A stretch of 64,000 bases of DNA. Origin: Alphaproteobacteria bacterium. GTDB lineage: Bacteria; Pseudomonadota; Alphaproteobacteria; Micavibrionales; Micavibrionaceae. The stretch is taken from NCBI GenBank assembly GCA_017302165.1, contig JAFLCW010000001.1, forward strand, positions 310,001-374,000. The letters run 5' to 3'. The position numbers and the translations under genes were made by a program. Within the stretch, counting starts at the first letter, position 1; each line of letters opens with the position of its first letter. Under the pieces are notes generated by a model. The model saw nothing but the letters and a program-made list of their open reading frames with translations, ran no database searches and was not told the origin of the DNA. Shown in pieces: positions 8,748 to 17,461 of the stretch.

Positions 8748-10112
8748 TTAGGTGGCAGAAGACAATTTACGCCATATTTTCCATGACCAGAGATGAAAAA
8801 AACTACCCGTGACCACATTGATAATGGCAATTGCCGCAAAAACGCCGGCGGTTCCACCCCAATAAGACCCAAGGTAAACCGCCGGAATCATGAGAACAAC
8901 CAGTTCAACGACAACCATGACAAACGAAATCTGTGGCTTTCCTAAGGCATTAAAGGCAGACGCCCAGCCGCGAAATAAATTGGCAAAAATATATGAAAAG
9001 GGTACGAGCCAGAAGAACATAACCGTCACGCGGATCACATCCGGGTCCTGTGAAAAAGCAGAGACAATCGGATGGGCGAACACAGCCAGAATAACAGCAA
9101 TGCCAATCGACCAAAGAATATTAAAATTCATGGCAAGACGCAGTGTTTCAAAAACCCGGGTATATTTTTGAGCCCCAAAATTCTGTCCAATGATTGGCCC
9201 CATTCCGACAGATAGACCCATCAGAATGATAAAAGCAAACGCCTCAACCCGTGTGGCGATACCAAAGGCCGCTACCGCAGAAGCCCCGGAAGCAGACAGC
9301 AAGGATATGATGATAGCATTGACAATCGGTTGAAGTGTATTAGTTAGGCCGACAGGGATGGCAATCATCAACAAACGTTTGCACGTGTCCGCCCATGATT
9401 TGACGTCCCAAAGGCAAGCTATATCTGTTAATTTTAGTTTGACGTGGATGATATACAGGCCAGCTATCATCGCCAAGGCATTCGCAATCACGGTACCAAT
9501 GGCCGCGCCTTGAAGTTCAAGTCTTGGAAAGTCCAGCAAACCAAAAATCAATAAAGGATCTAGAATGACGTTCACAATGGACGCAACTGTCATGATCACA
9601 GCGGGGAGTACGGTATCACCCGTTGACCGTATCGCCGCATTTCCGACCAACGGCAGGGAGATGAATACAGAGCCCAAAAACCACGGCACCATAAATTCAT
9701 GTATCATCGGGCGCATCATATCATCTGCCCCAAGCCAGATAAAAATCTGATCCGAGAGCGCGTAACCGCCCAGAGACAGCACAAGACAGACCCCCAGTGC
9801 CAACGCCAACCCTTGTGTGGTGACACGTTTCAGGTCATCGGGACGTTGTTCCCCGATCAAACGCGAGAGGACAGATGACATCGCAATCCCGAACCCCATG
9901 ACGAACGCAAACATTCCGTAAGTCACCGGAAAGGTGAATGAAAAAGCCGCAAGCGGCTCTGTCCCCAGTAAGCTGATATAAAACATATCAACAAGCTGAA
10001 ACGAAATAATGGCGAAAATGCCCCACGTCATAGGCCCCGCCAGCCGGACTAAATGCCGGCCTATTGAACCTTCGGTCAAAATTCCTTTTTGGGCGTGAAT
10101 TGAAGATGACAT
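8748..10112 (-). CDS. MATE family efflux transporter
   Basis: Predicted 454-residue inner-membrane protein with about twelve hydrophobic helices in two related halves. N-terminal GSIGRHLVRLAGPMTWGIFA and the central ATRVEAFAFIILMGLSVGMGPIIGQNFGAQ segment are typical of MATE transporters (NorM/DinF superfamily), which export cationic drugs or metabolites in exchange for Na+ or H+. Length is normal. It stands alone on the minus strand, divergent from the RsmC-like gene. The substrate is not predictable. Confidence 0.92.
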   Translation of the reverse strand: MSSSIHAQKGILTEGSIGRHLVRLAGPMTWGIFAIISFQLVDMFYISLLGTEPLAAFSFTFPVTYGMFAFVMGFGIAMSSVLSRLIGEQRPDDLKRVTTQGLALALGVCLVLSLGGYALSDQIFIWLGADDMMRPMIHEFMVPWFLGSVFISLPLVGNAAIRSTGDTVLPAVIMTVASIVNVILDPLLIFGLLDFPRLELQGAAIGTVIANALAMIAGLYIIHVKLKLTDIACLWDVKSWADTCKRLLMIAIPVGLTNTLQPIVNAIIISLLSASGASAVAAFGIATRVEAFAFIILMGLSVGMGPIIGQNFGAQKYTRVFETLRLAMNFNILWSIGIAVILAVFAHPIVSAFSQDPDVIRVTVMFFWLVPFSYIFANLFRGWASAFNALGKPQISFVMVVVELVVLMIPAVYLGSYWGGTAGVFAAIAIINVVTGSFFHLWSWKIWRKLSSAT

Positions 10113-10197
10113 CTATTTCGTCTGTGATCTATGATGGGCGGAGTTATCGCCCTAATATCCTTTGAAATCAAGCCTGTTATGTTGCGGATGTTCCGGT

Positions 10198-11244
10198 ATG
10201 TCTAAAAATGCCCTTGAAACGCTCTGGATACCTTTTGTTCAAGGCGCGTTATCGTATCCAGATCCTGGCCAAAAAGTACTATTTTTAGGGGCACAGAACC
10301 ACCCAGAGTTGACCCGTTTCAAGTCTTTGAGGGTCTCTCAGGATTTTTACCCTTACGCCGTCTCCTTGAAGACACGTTTTCCAGAGTTGTTGTTAGAAAA
10401 GCCAGCTTTTGTACCGGGCTCTGTTGATATGGCGCTTTGCCTTGTGCCGTCCCAGACGCAGTGGGCTCAAGGCATGCTCGCCGAGGCGTTGTTATCTTTA
10501 AAACCGGGAGGTGTGCTGATGGCCGCCGCGGGTAACGATGCCGGGGGTAAAAGACTGCCGGCATGGTTTCGTCAAGCTGGGCTATTCGTGCATAGTCAAT
10601 CTAAAAACCATGCCCGTGTAGTCTGGGGGACAACAGAAAATTTACACCGGGATGTGGTGATGGGGTGGCATAAAGCCGCGGCCGCTCAGGAAAAAAACAT
10701 CGAGGGAGAGATGTTCTGGACAGAACCCGGGTTGTTTTCATGGAACCGGGTAGACATGGGGTCCCGTATTCTAGCTGAATTTTTACCTCATGACCTCACC
10801 GGGATAGCCGGAGATTTCGGGTGTGGTTATGGCTGGCTATCCCGGCAGATTTTGGTCAAAAACAAAACCTTGAAAGCCTTATATGTGATGGATGCCGACA
10901 GGCGCGCGGTGACAGCGTGCGTTAAAAACCTTCGCATTACACATCCGAATATCGAGGTGACCGGAATCTGGACAGATTTAACCCAAAGAGACCAGAGACT
11001 TCCCAAGCTGGATGTTATTGTCATGAACCCCCCGTTTCATGAGGGTAAAAAAACAGATATCGATATCGGCCATCAATTTATTGAGAATGCGGCTGGGTGC
11101 TTGAAACCCGGGGGACAGATTTGGATGGTGGCCAATCAACATCTCCCGTATGAAGTCATTTTAATGACATATTTTTCACATGTAATCCCTATAGCCGAAA
11201 AAAACGGATTTAAAATTTTTAACGCATGGAAAGAAAGTGCCTAA
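10198..11244 (+). CDS. RsmC-type class I methyltransferase
   Basis: Predicted 348-residue protein with two tandem Rossmann methyltransferase-like halves, as in the RsmC/RlmG guanine-N2 rRNA methyltransferases. The N-terminal half (about 1-145) lacks a convincing SAM loop. The C-terminal half has DFGCGYGW at 206-213 (SAM-binding motif I) and the catalytic NPPF at 277-280 typical of exocyclic-amine methylation. The likely product is m2G in 16S (as RsmC) or 23S rRNA. A TTG at 10162 is in frame, but the ATG at 10198 fits the family N-terminus better. It abuts the next SIMPL gene and is probably co-transcribed with it. Confidence 0.82.
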   Translation: MSKNALETLWIPFVQGALSYPDPGQKVLFLGAQNHPELTRFKSLRVSQDFYPYAVSLKTRFPELLLEKPAFVPGSVDMALCLVPSQTQWAQGMLAEALLSLKPGGVLMAAAGNDAGGKRLPAWFRQAGLFVHSQSKNHARVVWGTTENLHRDVVMGWHKAAAAQEKNIEGEMFWTEPGLFSWNRVDMGSRILAEFLPHDLTGIAGDFGCGYGWLSRQILVKNKTLKALYVMDADRRAVTACVKNLRITHPNIEVTGIWTDLTQRDQRLPKLDVIVMNPPFHEGKKTDIDIGHQFIENAAGCLKPGGQIWMVANQHLPYEVILMTYFSHVIPIAEKNGFKIFNAWKESA

Positions 11245-11245
11245 C

Positions 11246-11983
11246 ATGACCCCTGAAAACAAATATCAAGGTATCTTTTTAATTGCGGCTTTATTGGTGT
11301 TGGCGTGCGGTATTGGATATGCCAGCACGAATATTTACAAAGGTCTCAGAGAATTCAAAAGTTACGACCGGTTTGTCACGGTCAAAGGTTTGGCACAAAA
11401 AGATGTGGTAGCCGATTTGGTGCTATGGCCGATTTCCTACACGGAAACAGGCAATGACTTAAGCGCCCTTCAGGCCACGATGGACACACGCGGTGCCAAC
11501 GTCATTACGTTCTTGAAAAAATATGGTGTTGCCGATTCAGAAATCGAACTTCAGCAGGTCAATGTTCAAGACTTGATGGCGCAGGGGTATCGTCAGGATA
11601 ATATCCAAGAGTCCCGCTATATTTTGACGCAGACTTATATGGTGCGTACGCCAAATGTTGAGTCTGTGTATAAGGCGTCCCAGAATGTCGGCGAACTGGT
11701 CAAACAGGGAATTGTTCTGGCACAAGGCGGCACGGGGCCTACGTATCTTTACACCAAGCTCAACGATATCAAGCCCGAGATGATTGCACAGGCAACCCAG
11801 AACGCCAGAGAAGCCGCAGATCAATTCGCCAAGGATTCAGGGCAAAAAGTGGGTGATATTCGTACCGCTTATCAAGGGATCTTTCAGATTTTAGCGCGGG
11901 ATGACACCTATGCCGTGTCTGAACCCCAGCAAATGAATAAAACCGTTCGTGTTGTGTCGACGATTGATTTCTATCTCAAGTGA
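11246..11983 (+). CDS. SIMPL-domain (DUF541) protein, membrane anchored
   Basis: Predicted 245-residue protein with an N-terminal hydrophobic helix (IFLIAALLVLACGIGYAST) that looks more like an uncleaved anchor than a signal peptide, then a SIMPL/DUF541 domain: FVTVKGLAQKDVVADLVLWP at the start and the long central helix NAREAADQFAKDSGQKVGDI. It resembles the YggE-like periplasmic proteins. The GTG at 11237 overlaps the upstream methyltransferase and is an alternative start. The stop codon overlaps the GTG of the HAD gene (GTGA), indicating translational coupling. Function unknown. Confidence 0.8.
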   Translation: MTPENKYQGIFLIAALLVLACGIGYASTNIYKGLREFKSYDRFVTVKGLAQKDVVADLVLWPISYTETGNDLSALQATMDTRGANVITFLKKYGVADSEIELQQVNVQDLMAQGYRQDNIQESRYILTQTYMVRTPNVESVYKASQNVGELVKQGIVLAQGGTGPTYLYTKLNDIKPEMIAQATQNAREAADQFAKDSGQKVGDIRTAYQGIFQILARDDTYAVSEPQQMNKTVRVVSTIDFYLK

Positions 11984-12663
11984 CCCCGGATTTATCGCAT
12001 ATTCGCGGGATCATATGGGATCTTGATGGTACCCTTTATCGGTTTGATGATCTGTTTATCAAGGCCTGTAATGTGGCCGCCGCCCGGGCGGCACAGTCAC
12101 TGGGCGTTAATATCACCTATGAACAAGCGGTGGCGTTAGCGGTCAAATCCGAAGCGGAACAAGGCTATTCCCTACATGGTTTTATTCATGAATATGGCCT
12201 GACCTATGCGCAACTTCATGCGCCGTTTCATCAGCATATTGATGAAAAACTGATCCAGCGAAATGATGATTTCGTTAAGGCGCTTGAATCCCTGTGCTTG
12301 CCTCACGTCCTGCTGACCAATGCATCCCGTGACTGGGCCAATCGCGCTTTATCTCATCTGGGTATGAAACATCTGTTTTTGGATCATCATATTATTCCGA
12401 TGGAAGACGTGAATTTTACCCCTAAATCGCGCGGCAAAGAAGGTTTTGAAAAAGCGCTTTTTTGTTTATCGCTATCCGCAAAAGATGTTCTGATTGTCGA
12501 AGATTTACCTCGAAACCTATATATTCCCCATCAGATGGGAATGACAACGGCACTTGTGACCCACGGGGGTGCCATGCCTTTAGTGGATATCCCGGTCGAC
12601 TTGATTGTCGACGATGTAACTCAGGTTGCAGAGCATCTTCAATGCGCACGTAATATAAAATAA
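11980..12663 (+). CDS. HAD-family hydrolase (pyrimidine 5'-nucleotidase-like)
   Basis: Predicted 227-residue cytosolic phosphatase of the haloacid dehalogenase superfamily. DLDGT at 14-18 holds the nucleophile and general-acid aspartates, LLTNAS is motif II, the lysine around SRGKEGF motif III, and VEDLPRN motif IV. The cap-domain layout and the nearby FDDLF resemble the SDT1-type pyrimidine 5'-nucleotidases common in alphaproteobacteria, but substrate range in HAD enzymes cannot be fixed by sequence alone. Translation starts at a GTG overlapping the SIMPL stop. It is convergent with the ClpA-like gene, 4 nt apart. Confidence 0.82.
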   Translation: MTPDLSHIRGIIWDLDGTLYRFDDLFIKACNVAAARAAQSLGVNITYEQAVALAVKSEAEQGYSLHGFIHEYGLTYAQLHAPFHQHIDEKLIQRNDDFVKALESLCLPHVLLTNASRDWANRALSHLGMKHLFLDHHIIPMEDVNFTPKSRGKEGFEKALFCLSLSAKDVLIVEDLPRNLYIPHQMGMTTALVTHGGAMPLVDIPVDLIVDDVTQVAEHLQCARNIK

Positions 12664-12667
12664 ATGC

Positions 12668-13774
12668 CTATTTATCTTTTAGAATAGATGAGCCGGGCCC
12701 ATGAAACGACCCGCTTCCGATATCGTTGTCGCCGGAAATTAAATAGGCGTCTTCATCTTCTATATCCGGCTCTGTTTTGGCAATTTTGAGGTCTTGTGTA
12801 TCTGCAAAATTTTTACCGCCTGTCGTGACTTTCATTTTCGTGGGGTCATAGACCATGCCTCGGGAAATCGTCCCTTTTTCAGAGAGAGCGCCGGGATGCA
12901 ATCCTGTCTCTTTGGCCACCATCATATGCACCGCATCCATGGACAAGGTTCGATCTTCCCCCCGGAACATATTATGCCACGCACAGGCGGCATCCATGGT
13001 GATGATCGATTTATCGGGCTGGGTGCGCTTGCGCATATGTTCATCGGTTAGAAAAACAACCTCCCGCAAGCATTCGTCTGGAATGGTCAGTTTATGGTGA
13101 CGCTCATAATTAGGTCGTACGCCTTGAAGAATTTTAAAAACCTCTTCGGCGTTTGGCATTTTCAAATGCACTTTTTGGAAACGTCGATCCAAGGCCATGT
13201 CCGTCTGGACGTATAAGCGATATTCTTCAGAGGTCGTCGCCCCCAGAATGTGAAGATCTCCGATCGTCATATAGGGTTTCATCACTTCGGATAACCCGGC
13301 ATAGGCCGACCCGCGCACCGTGGGCATGATAGTGTGAATTTCGTCAATGAACATGATGTAACGGGGGAATTCAGGATGGTGATATCGTTCAGCGAGACCG
13401 CGGCAGATGGGGATGAACCGTGCCTGAAATTCAGCCGGGCTGGATGTCCCCGCCGCCATGGCGGGCATGTCCAGTTCAATGACCTGCGCGCCTTTCAGAT
13501 AATCTGGGGTGCGTCCGGCCACAATGGCCTGTGCCAGACCCACCACAAGCGCCGTTTTCCCCACCCCGGCCGGTGCCAGCATACAGGCGTTTTTCCGGTT
13601 ACGTTGAAGCAGGATCAACATGACGTTGTCGATTTCTTCGTCCCGGCCAACGATCGGGTCAAACCGCCCTTCGCGTGCCAGTGTTGTGTAATTCCGGCAG
13701 AAACGATGGATTAATTCATCCAACTCATCCTGCGGGATGACGAAATTGTATTTTTTCTTGGGGGTATCCATCAT
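12668..13774 (-). CDS. Stand-alone ClpA/B D1-like AAA+ ATPase
   Basis: Predicted 368-residue protein carrying a single Clp-type nucleotide-binding domain. REGRFDPIVGRDEEID (34-49) is the typical Clp D1 entry, APAGVGKT (67-74) Walker A, IMFIDE (140-145) Walker B, GATT (178-181) sensor 1 and LDRRF (195-199) the arginine-finger region; TQPDKSI (251-257) matches the Clp LPDKAI helix. There is no N-domain, no D2 and no ClpP loop. The usual aromatic pore loop (KYRGEFE in ClpA/ClpB) is replaced by SSPAEFQ, so threading of substrates is doubtful. The last 65 residues are polar and probably disordered. It is divergent from a CbxX-like AAA gene. The partner and function are unknown. Confidence 0.8.
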   Translation of the reverse strand: MMDTPKKKYNFVIPQDELDELIHRFCRNYTTLAREGRFDPIVGRDEEIDNVMLILLQRNRKNACMLAPAGVGKTALVVGLAQAIVAGRTPDYLKGAQVIELDMPAMAAGTSSPAEFQARFIPICRGLAERYHHPEFPRYIMFIDEIHTIMPTVRGSAYAGLSEVMKPYMTIGDLHILGATTSEEYRLYVQTDMALDRRFQKVHLKMPNAEEVFKILQGVRPNYERHHKLTIPDECLREVVFLTDEHMRKRTQPDKSIITMDAACAWHNMFRGEDRTLSMDAVHMMVAKETGLHPGALSEKGTISRGMVYDPTKMKVTTGGKNFADTQDLKIAKTEPDIEDEDAYLISGDNDIGSGSFHGPGSSILKDK

Positions 13775-13850
13775 GGCCTATCCGTACAATAAAGATCAAA
13801 TCACTTCCCCATTGTACGCTAAGTCCTTCAGAACACACAAAAAGAAATGA

Positions 13851-13879
13851 TTGACATAATTTATATGCCAGTTTAAATA
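13851..13879 (+). promoter_or_regulatory. Promoter of the CbxX-like AAA gene
   Basis: TTGACA at 13851-13856, a 17-nt spacer and TAAATA at 13874-13879. Transcription would begin about 13886, which supports the ATG at 13910 rather than an in-frame TTG at 13886. It lies in the 135-bp gap between two divergent AAA genes. Confidence 0.65.
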
Positions 13880-13909
13880 TTTCTTTTGACCTATAAAGAC
13901 ATAACAACA

Positions 13910-15193
13910 ATGTTTCAAAATCTGCCCCGATTGGATGTTAAGCGAGATATGTGGATCAACGGTTGGGCCGTTCCTGTATCTATAAAGGAAAAAATCGTAG
14001 CCTTGGTTGAAGGGGTGCGTTCTAACCCTTCAGTTATCCCGGTTGCTGATTATCGGGATCTGCCTAAGTTTTGTTTAGATGTCCGTGTAGAAATAGGGGA
14101 CGATATTCTTCGCTACCAAGCAAAAGAAAGTCTTATTGCCCTGTTCGACTTTGTTCGCCCTTATAATCTTGTTCCCTCATCTCATGCACCCGTTGTGCCC
14201 CTAAAAATGGGATTTGTTCCCGGATTGACACAAATTGCGTTGTCGAAACCAACAAGACCAAATTTTAAGCCATTAGAAGAAGTGCTATTTGAAATTGGTC
14301 AAGAATTTGTTGGGCTGGATAACGTCAAAGAATTATTCCGTAGAATTGCCACGACGCATGTTGAATATCTGGGGCGTTTGGCACACGGGGAAAGAGATTT
14401 GCAAAAACCCTCACATCACATGATTTTGGCAGGTAACCCCGGCACAGGTAAAACAACCATCGCCCGCTATGTCGGGAAATTACTCCATGCGGCTGGGTAT
14501 CTATCTAAGCCAGATGTGCATGAAGTCACCCGTAAGGATATGGTCGGAGAATATATTGGGCATACCGCGCTTATCACAAACAAGGCGGTTAACGAGGCGA
14601 TGGGCGGGGTTCTCTTTATCGATGAAGCCGGAAGTTTTGCCTATTCAGATAGCGATAGGGACTTTGGGGCAGAGGCGATCAAAACGCTAATCGCTCGTCT
14701 TGAAAATGACAGACATGGTTTTGTGTGTGTCATGGCGAGTTATCCAGATGAAATAGAAAAACTTTTAAAAATAGATGACGGACTATCAAGCCGTATCGCA
14801 CATCAAGTTAAAATCAAGGATTTTTCCGCTGACGAAATGATCGATATCTTTTATAATAAATTACTCGATTATCAGTTAGTGATTGATGATGAAAAGGTCA
14901 TGACTTCTGTTGAACGACTCATTACCCAAGTCGTTCGTCAGGGTAACGCCAGAGAATACGGTAACGGCCGTTTTATTCGAAATATGCTGGAAACCCTGGT
15001 TTCTGTGCGGGCGTCTCATGATATTAACCTGTCTTTTGATGATGTTTTTGACCGGGCGGCCAAACACGGTGTTAACAAAACCTTGACCCTTGAGGTTTTT
15101 GAAAAGGCACGACCGCTTATTTTAGAAAAAGCAAAAATCGGATCAGATCAGTATACACGGCGCCCTGCTGGTTTTACAGCCAAGTGGGATTAA
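13910..15193 (+). CDS. CbxX/CfxQ-like AAA+ ATPase
   Basis: Predicted 427-residue protein. After about 120 residues of unassigned N-terminal domain comes an AAA+ module of the CbxX/CfxQ (CbbX, SpoVK-like) type: FVGLDNVKELFRR (entry helix), GNPGTGKT at 175-182 (Walker A), the pore-loop-like MVGEYIGHT at 211-219, VLFIDEA at 234-240 (Walker B), and SSRIAHQVKIKDFSADEM with the arginine finger. CbbX itself reactivates Rubisco, but relatives occur widely, including in secretion and sporulation loci, and there is no Rubisco here. The start is chosen from the promoter just upstream. Its 3' end overlaps the serB end by 4 nt. Client unknown. Confidence 0.85.
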   Translation: MFQNLPRLDVKRDMWINGWAVPVSIKEKIVALVEGVRSNPSVIPVADYRDLPKFCLDVRVEIGDDILRYQAKESLIALFDFVRPYNLVPSSHAPVVPLKMGFVPGLTQIALSKPTRPNFKPLEEVLFEIGQEFVGLDNVKELFRRIATTHVEYLGRLAHGERDLQKPSHHMILAGNPGTGKTTIARYVGKLLHAAGYLSKPDVHEVTRKDMVGEYIGHTALITNKAVNEAMGGVLFIDEAGSFAYSDSDRDFGAEAIKTLIARLENDRHGFVCVMASYPDEIEKLLKIDDGLSSRIAHQVKIKDFSADEMIDIFYNKLLDYQLVIDDEKVMTSVERLITQVVRQGNAREYGNGRFIRNMLETLVSVRASHDINLSFDDVFDRAAKHGVNKTLTLEVFEKARPLILEKAKIGSDQYTRRPAGFTAKWD

Positions 15194-16068
15194 AAATTAT
15201 AACCTTGTGCGTATAATAACGCCGAGAGATCGCCGTAAAATAAGCAATTACGAAGTGTTTCCTGCAAAATCTTTTTGGGACGATACCCCACGCCCAACCC
15301 GGCGGCCGAAAGCATCGGCAGATCATTAGCGCCATCCCCAATGGCCAGCGTTTCGGAGAGATCAAGGCCATAATCTTCTGCGTAGGTGTGAAGATAAGAT
15401 AATTTTGAATTTTTATCCAAAATGGGGGGAATAACCTGTCCCGTCAGGTGGCCGTCCTTAATCTCAAGTGTATTGCCATGATGGGCGGTGAACCCAAGTT
15501 GATCCGCAACCGACCCCGTGAAAAAGGTAAATCCACCTGATACCAGCACACAAGGCACATGATGTTGCCGAAGTGTTTTGAGCAATATATCCGCCCCGGC
15601 GGAAATACGGGTTTGATCCAGCGTCACCTTAAGCTTATCGACCGACAGCCCGTCCAGAAGGGCTACGCGTTCCCGCAAAGCTTCATGGAAATCCAGATCA
15701 CCATTCATGGCGCGGGCCGTGATGGCGGCAATCTGTTCCCCGATTCCGGCATGTTCTGCCAGTTCGTCCAGTGTTTCCGTGGTGACGATGGTGGCATCCA
15801 TATCTGCCAGAAATAATTTTTTCTGCCGGTTATGGACAGAGGTACAAAAGACATCAATTTTATCAACCGATAACGCCTCCCAGAGTGTTTTGATCTGGTC
15901 TTGTGTGAGGCAGGACGCGATACCGATGTCAGCCGCCTTATGGGGGGACAGCCAGACAGGAGAATTCGTAATCGCCACGCCCTGCTGGGCACAGAAACGT
16001 TCTATCCCGGCGAGATGTCCTAAGGTCAGTTTTTTATCTGAAGCAACCAGCGTGAGAATATAGCTCAT
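15190..16068 (-). CDS. serB: Phosphoserine phosphatase
   Basis: Predicted 292-residue enzyme for the last step of serine synthesis. DMDAT at 89-93 is the DxDxT motif with the aspartyl-phosphate nucleophile; VLVSGGFTFF (motif II), KLSYLHTY (motif III lysine) and AIGDGANDLPML (motif IV) complete the HAD set exactly as in SerB. The first 85 residues form the small N-terminal domain seen in the longer SerB type. It lies in a minus-strand run with a membrane protein (overlap 4 nt) and pdxJ, and close to serC and serA, which supply its substrate. Confidence 0.95.
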   Translation of the reverse strand: MSYILTLVASDKKLTLGHLAGIERFCAQQGVAITNSPVWLSPHKAADIGIASCLTQDQIKTLWEALSVDKIDVFCTSVHNRQKKLFLADMDATIVTTETLDELAEHAGIGEQIAAITARAMNGDLDFHEALRERVALLDGLSVDKLKVTLDQTRISAGADILLKTLRQHHVPCVLVSGGFTFFTGSVADQLGFTAHHGNTLEIKDGHLTGQVIPPILDKNSKLSYLHTYAEDYGLDLSETLAIGDGANDLPMLSAAGLGVGYRPKKILQETLRNCLFYGDLSALLYAQGYNF

Positions 16069-16640
16069 ATATTTTTCTTTCGGCGTGCCAGAACCATCAG
16101 GATAAACGCCCCGTTCATGATAATCAACGAAACCGGATAGAGAGCCGTGATAACACTGATATTTTCAAGTGCCATCACACCCAGAATGAATTTAACCACG
16201 CTGAGCAGATAAGTGAACAGTAATTCTTCATGCGGCAGAACATAAGCTTTTCGGAAGGTGGGATAGAAGGCCAGCACGTCAATGATCGTGATCAAAATCA
16301 CCGCATAGAGGGGATCGTCTGTCATGATCCAGATAGGTATCGCTATCAGCGCCCCTGTAAAGGCCATCCAATCCGAACGTGTGGGCGTAAAGGTTCCTTT
16401 GAACACAGAAAGTCCGGCAATAAAAAAACAAACCAAGGCGGAAAATCCCGTCACCCATGCCCCGGCACCGGCATGGTCTGATATCTGGGCGATGAACCCG
16501 ATCACCATCAAAACACCAAAGACAAACCATGAAAATCCGTGAGGTTTTGTGGTGCCAGAGAAAATGGTTCGGATATAGGGGACATAGCTGATCAGGGCGA
16601 TCAGTGTAGCCAATCCCCCTAAGATATCGCGTATATCCAT
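16065..16640 (-). CDS. PQ-loop/SemiSWEET-like membrane protein
   Basis: Predicted 191-residue protein made of about six or seven hydrophobic helices. The N-terminal segment ALISYVPYIRTIFSGTTKPH followed by SWFVFG recalls the proline-bearing helix and following turn of PQ-loop/SemiSWEET carriers, and DVLAFYPTFRKAY is a weaker second copy, suggesting an internal duplication of a three-helix unit. The assignment is tentative. It overlaps serB by 4 nt and lies 3 nt after pdxJ, so the three genes are probably one transcript. Possible small-solute transporter. Confidence 0.6.
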   Translation of the reverse strand: MDIRDILGGLATLIALISYVPYIRTIFSGTTKPHGFSWFVFGVLMVIGFIAQISDHAGAGAWVTGFSALVCFFIAGLSVFKGTFTPTRSDWMAFTGALIAIPIWIMTDDPLYAVILITIIDVLAFYPTFRKAYVLPHEELLFTYLLSVVKFILGVMALENISVITALYPVSLIIMNGAFILMVLARRKKNI

Positions 16641-16643
16641 TGC

Positions 16644-17378
16644 TTAGGCCGCTTTCTGTCCGTATTGAATGGCAGTGAGATAGGCCGTGACCGCCCCGTG
16701 CCATCCCATCAATAACGCATCCGACGTCAAGGCATGGCCGATAGACACTTCGGCGCATTGGGGTACCGCCGAAATAAAGCCCGCCAGATTATTCAGATTC
16801 AAATCATGCCCGGCATTGATTTCCAAACCGGCACGATATCCCGCTTCGGCTGTTTCAACATAGGCTGGCAAAAGATCAGGGTTGAAGGCATAAGGACCCG
16901 TAAAGAGCTCGATACGCTGTGCCCCGATATCGGCGGCGGCACGTGCCATGTCGGGCTTAGGGTCGATAAACAACGACACACGACGGCCAGCTTCTTTTAA
17001 CCGCCGAACGACATCGGATAAAAATATTTCCTGTGCCGGGATGTCCCATCCATGATCGGATGTTTTCTGATTTGGATCATCGGGTACTAATGTTACTTGA
17101 TCACATTCATGGCGGGTGACCAGCCGGATAAAATCTTCGGACGGATATCCTTCGATATTAAATTCAATTGATTTATTCGGCCATGTTTTTAAAAACCCGG
17201 CGATCAAGGGAATATCAGATTGCCGGATATGACGTTCATCCGGCCGCGGGTGGGCGGTTAATCCCTGTGCCCCGGCATCCAAGACCATTTTGGCATGTTC
17301 CAAGAGGTCAGGCTGTCCGGTATCCCGCTGGTTTCGAAGCAGGGCTACTTTGTTTAAGTTCACAGAGAGTCTTGTCAT
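16644..17378 (-). CDS. pdxJ: Pyridoxine 5'-phosphate synthase
   Basis: Predicted 244-residue TIM-barrel enzyme that condenses 1-deoxyxylulose 5-phosphate with 3-amino-2-oxopropyl phosphate to pyridoxine 5'-phosphate. LSVNLNKVALLRNQR at the N-terminus and GAQGLTAHPRPDERHI are signature segments; EFNIEGYPS and GLEINAGHDLNLNNL further along match the family. Length is standard. It heads a minus-strand unit pdxJ-membrane protein-serB and is divergent from serC, whose enzyme works in both serine and PLP synthesis, so the grouping makes metabolic sense. Confidence 0.96.
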   Translation of the reverse strand: MTRLSVNLNKVALLRNQRDTGQPDLLEHAKMVLDAGAQGLTAHPRPDERHIRQSDIPLIAGFLKTWPNKSIEFNIEGYPSEDFIRLVTRHECDQVTLVPDDPNQKTSDHGWDIPAQEIFLSDVVRRLKEAGRRVSLFIDPKPDMARAAADIGAQRIELFTGPYAFNPDLLPAYVETAEAGYRAGLEINAGHDLNLNNLAGFISAVPQCAEVSIGHALTSDALLMGWHGAVTAYLTAIQYGQKAA

Positions 17379-17461
17379 GTTTGCCCTTTTGGGATTAAAA
17401 GCGTATTTGTTTTAACAATATTTTTGAAACCGACGCAAAGTATTTAACACCGGAGAACCCC

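Noticed and set aside
13910..15193. CbxX-like gene as a Rubisco activase
   Set aside because: No Rubisco or Calvin-cycle genes in the window and an extra N-terminal domain not found in CbbX.
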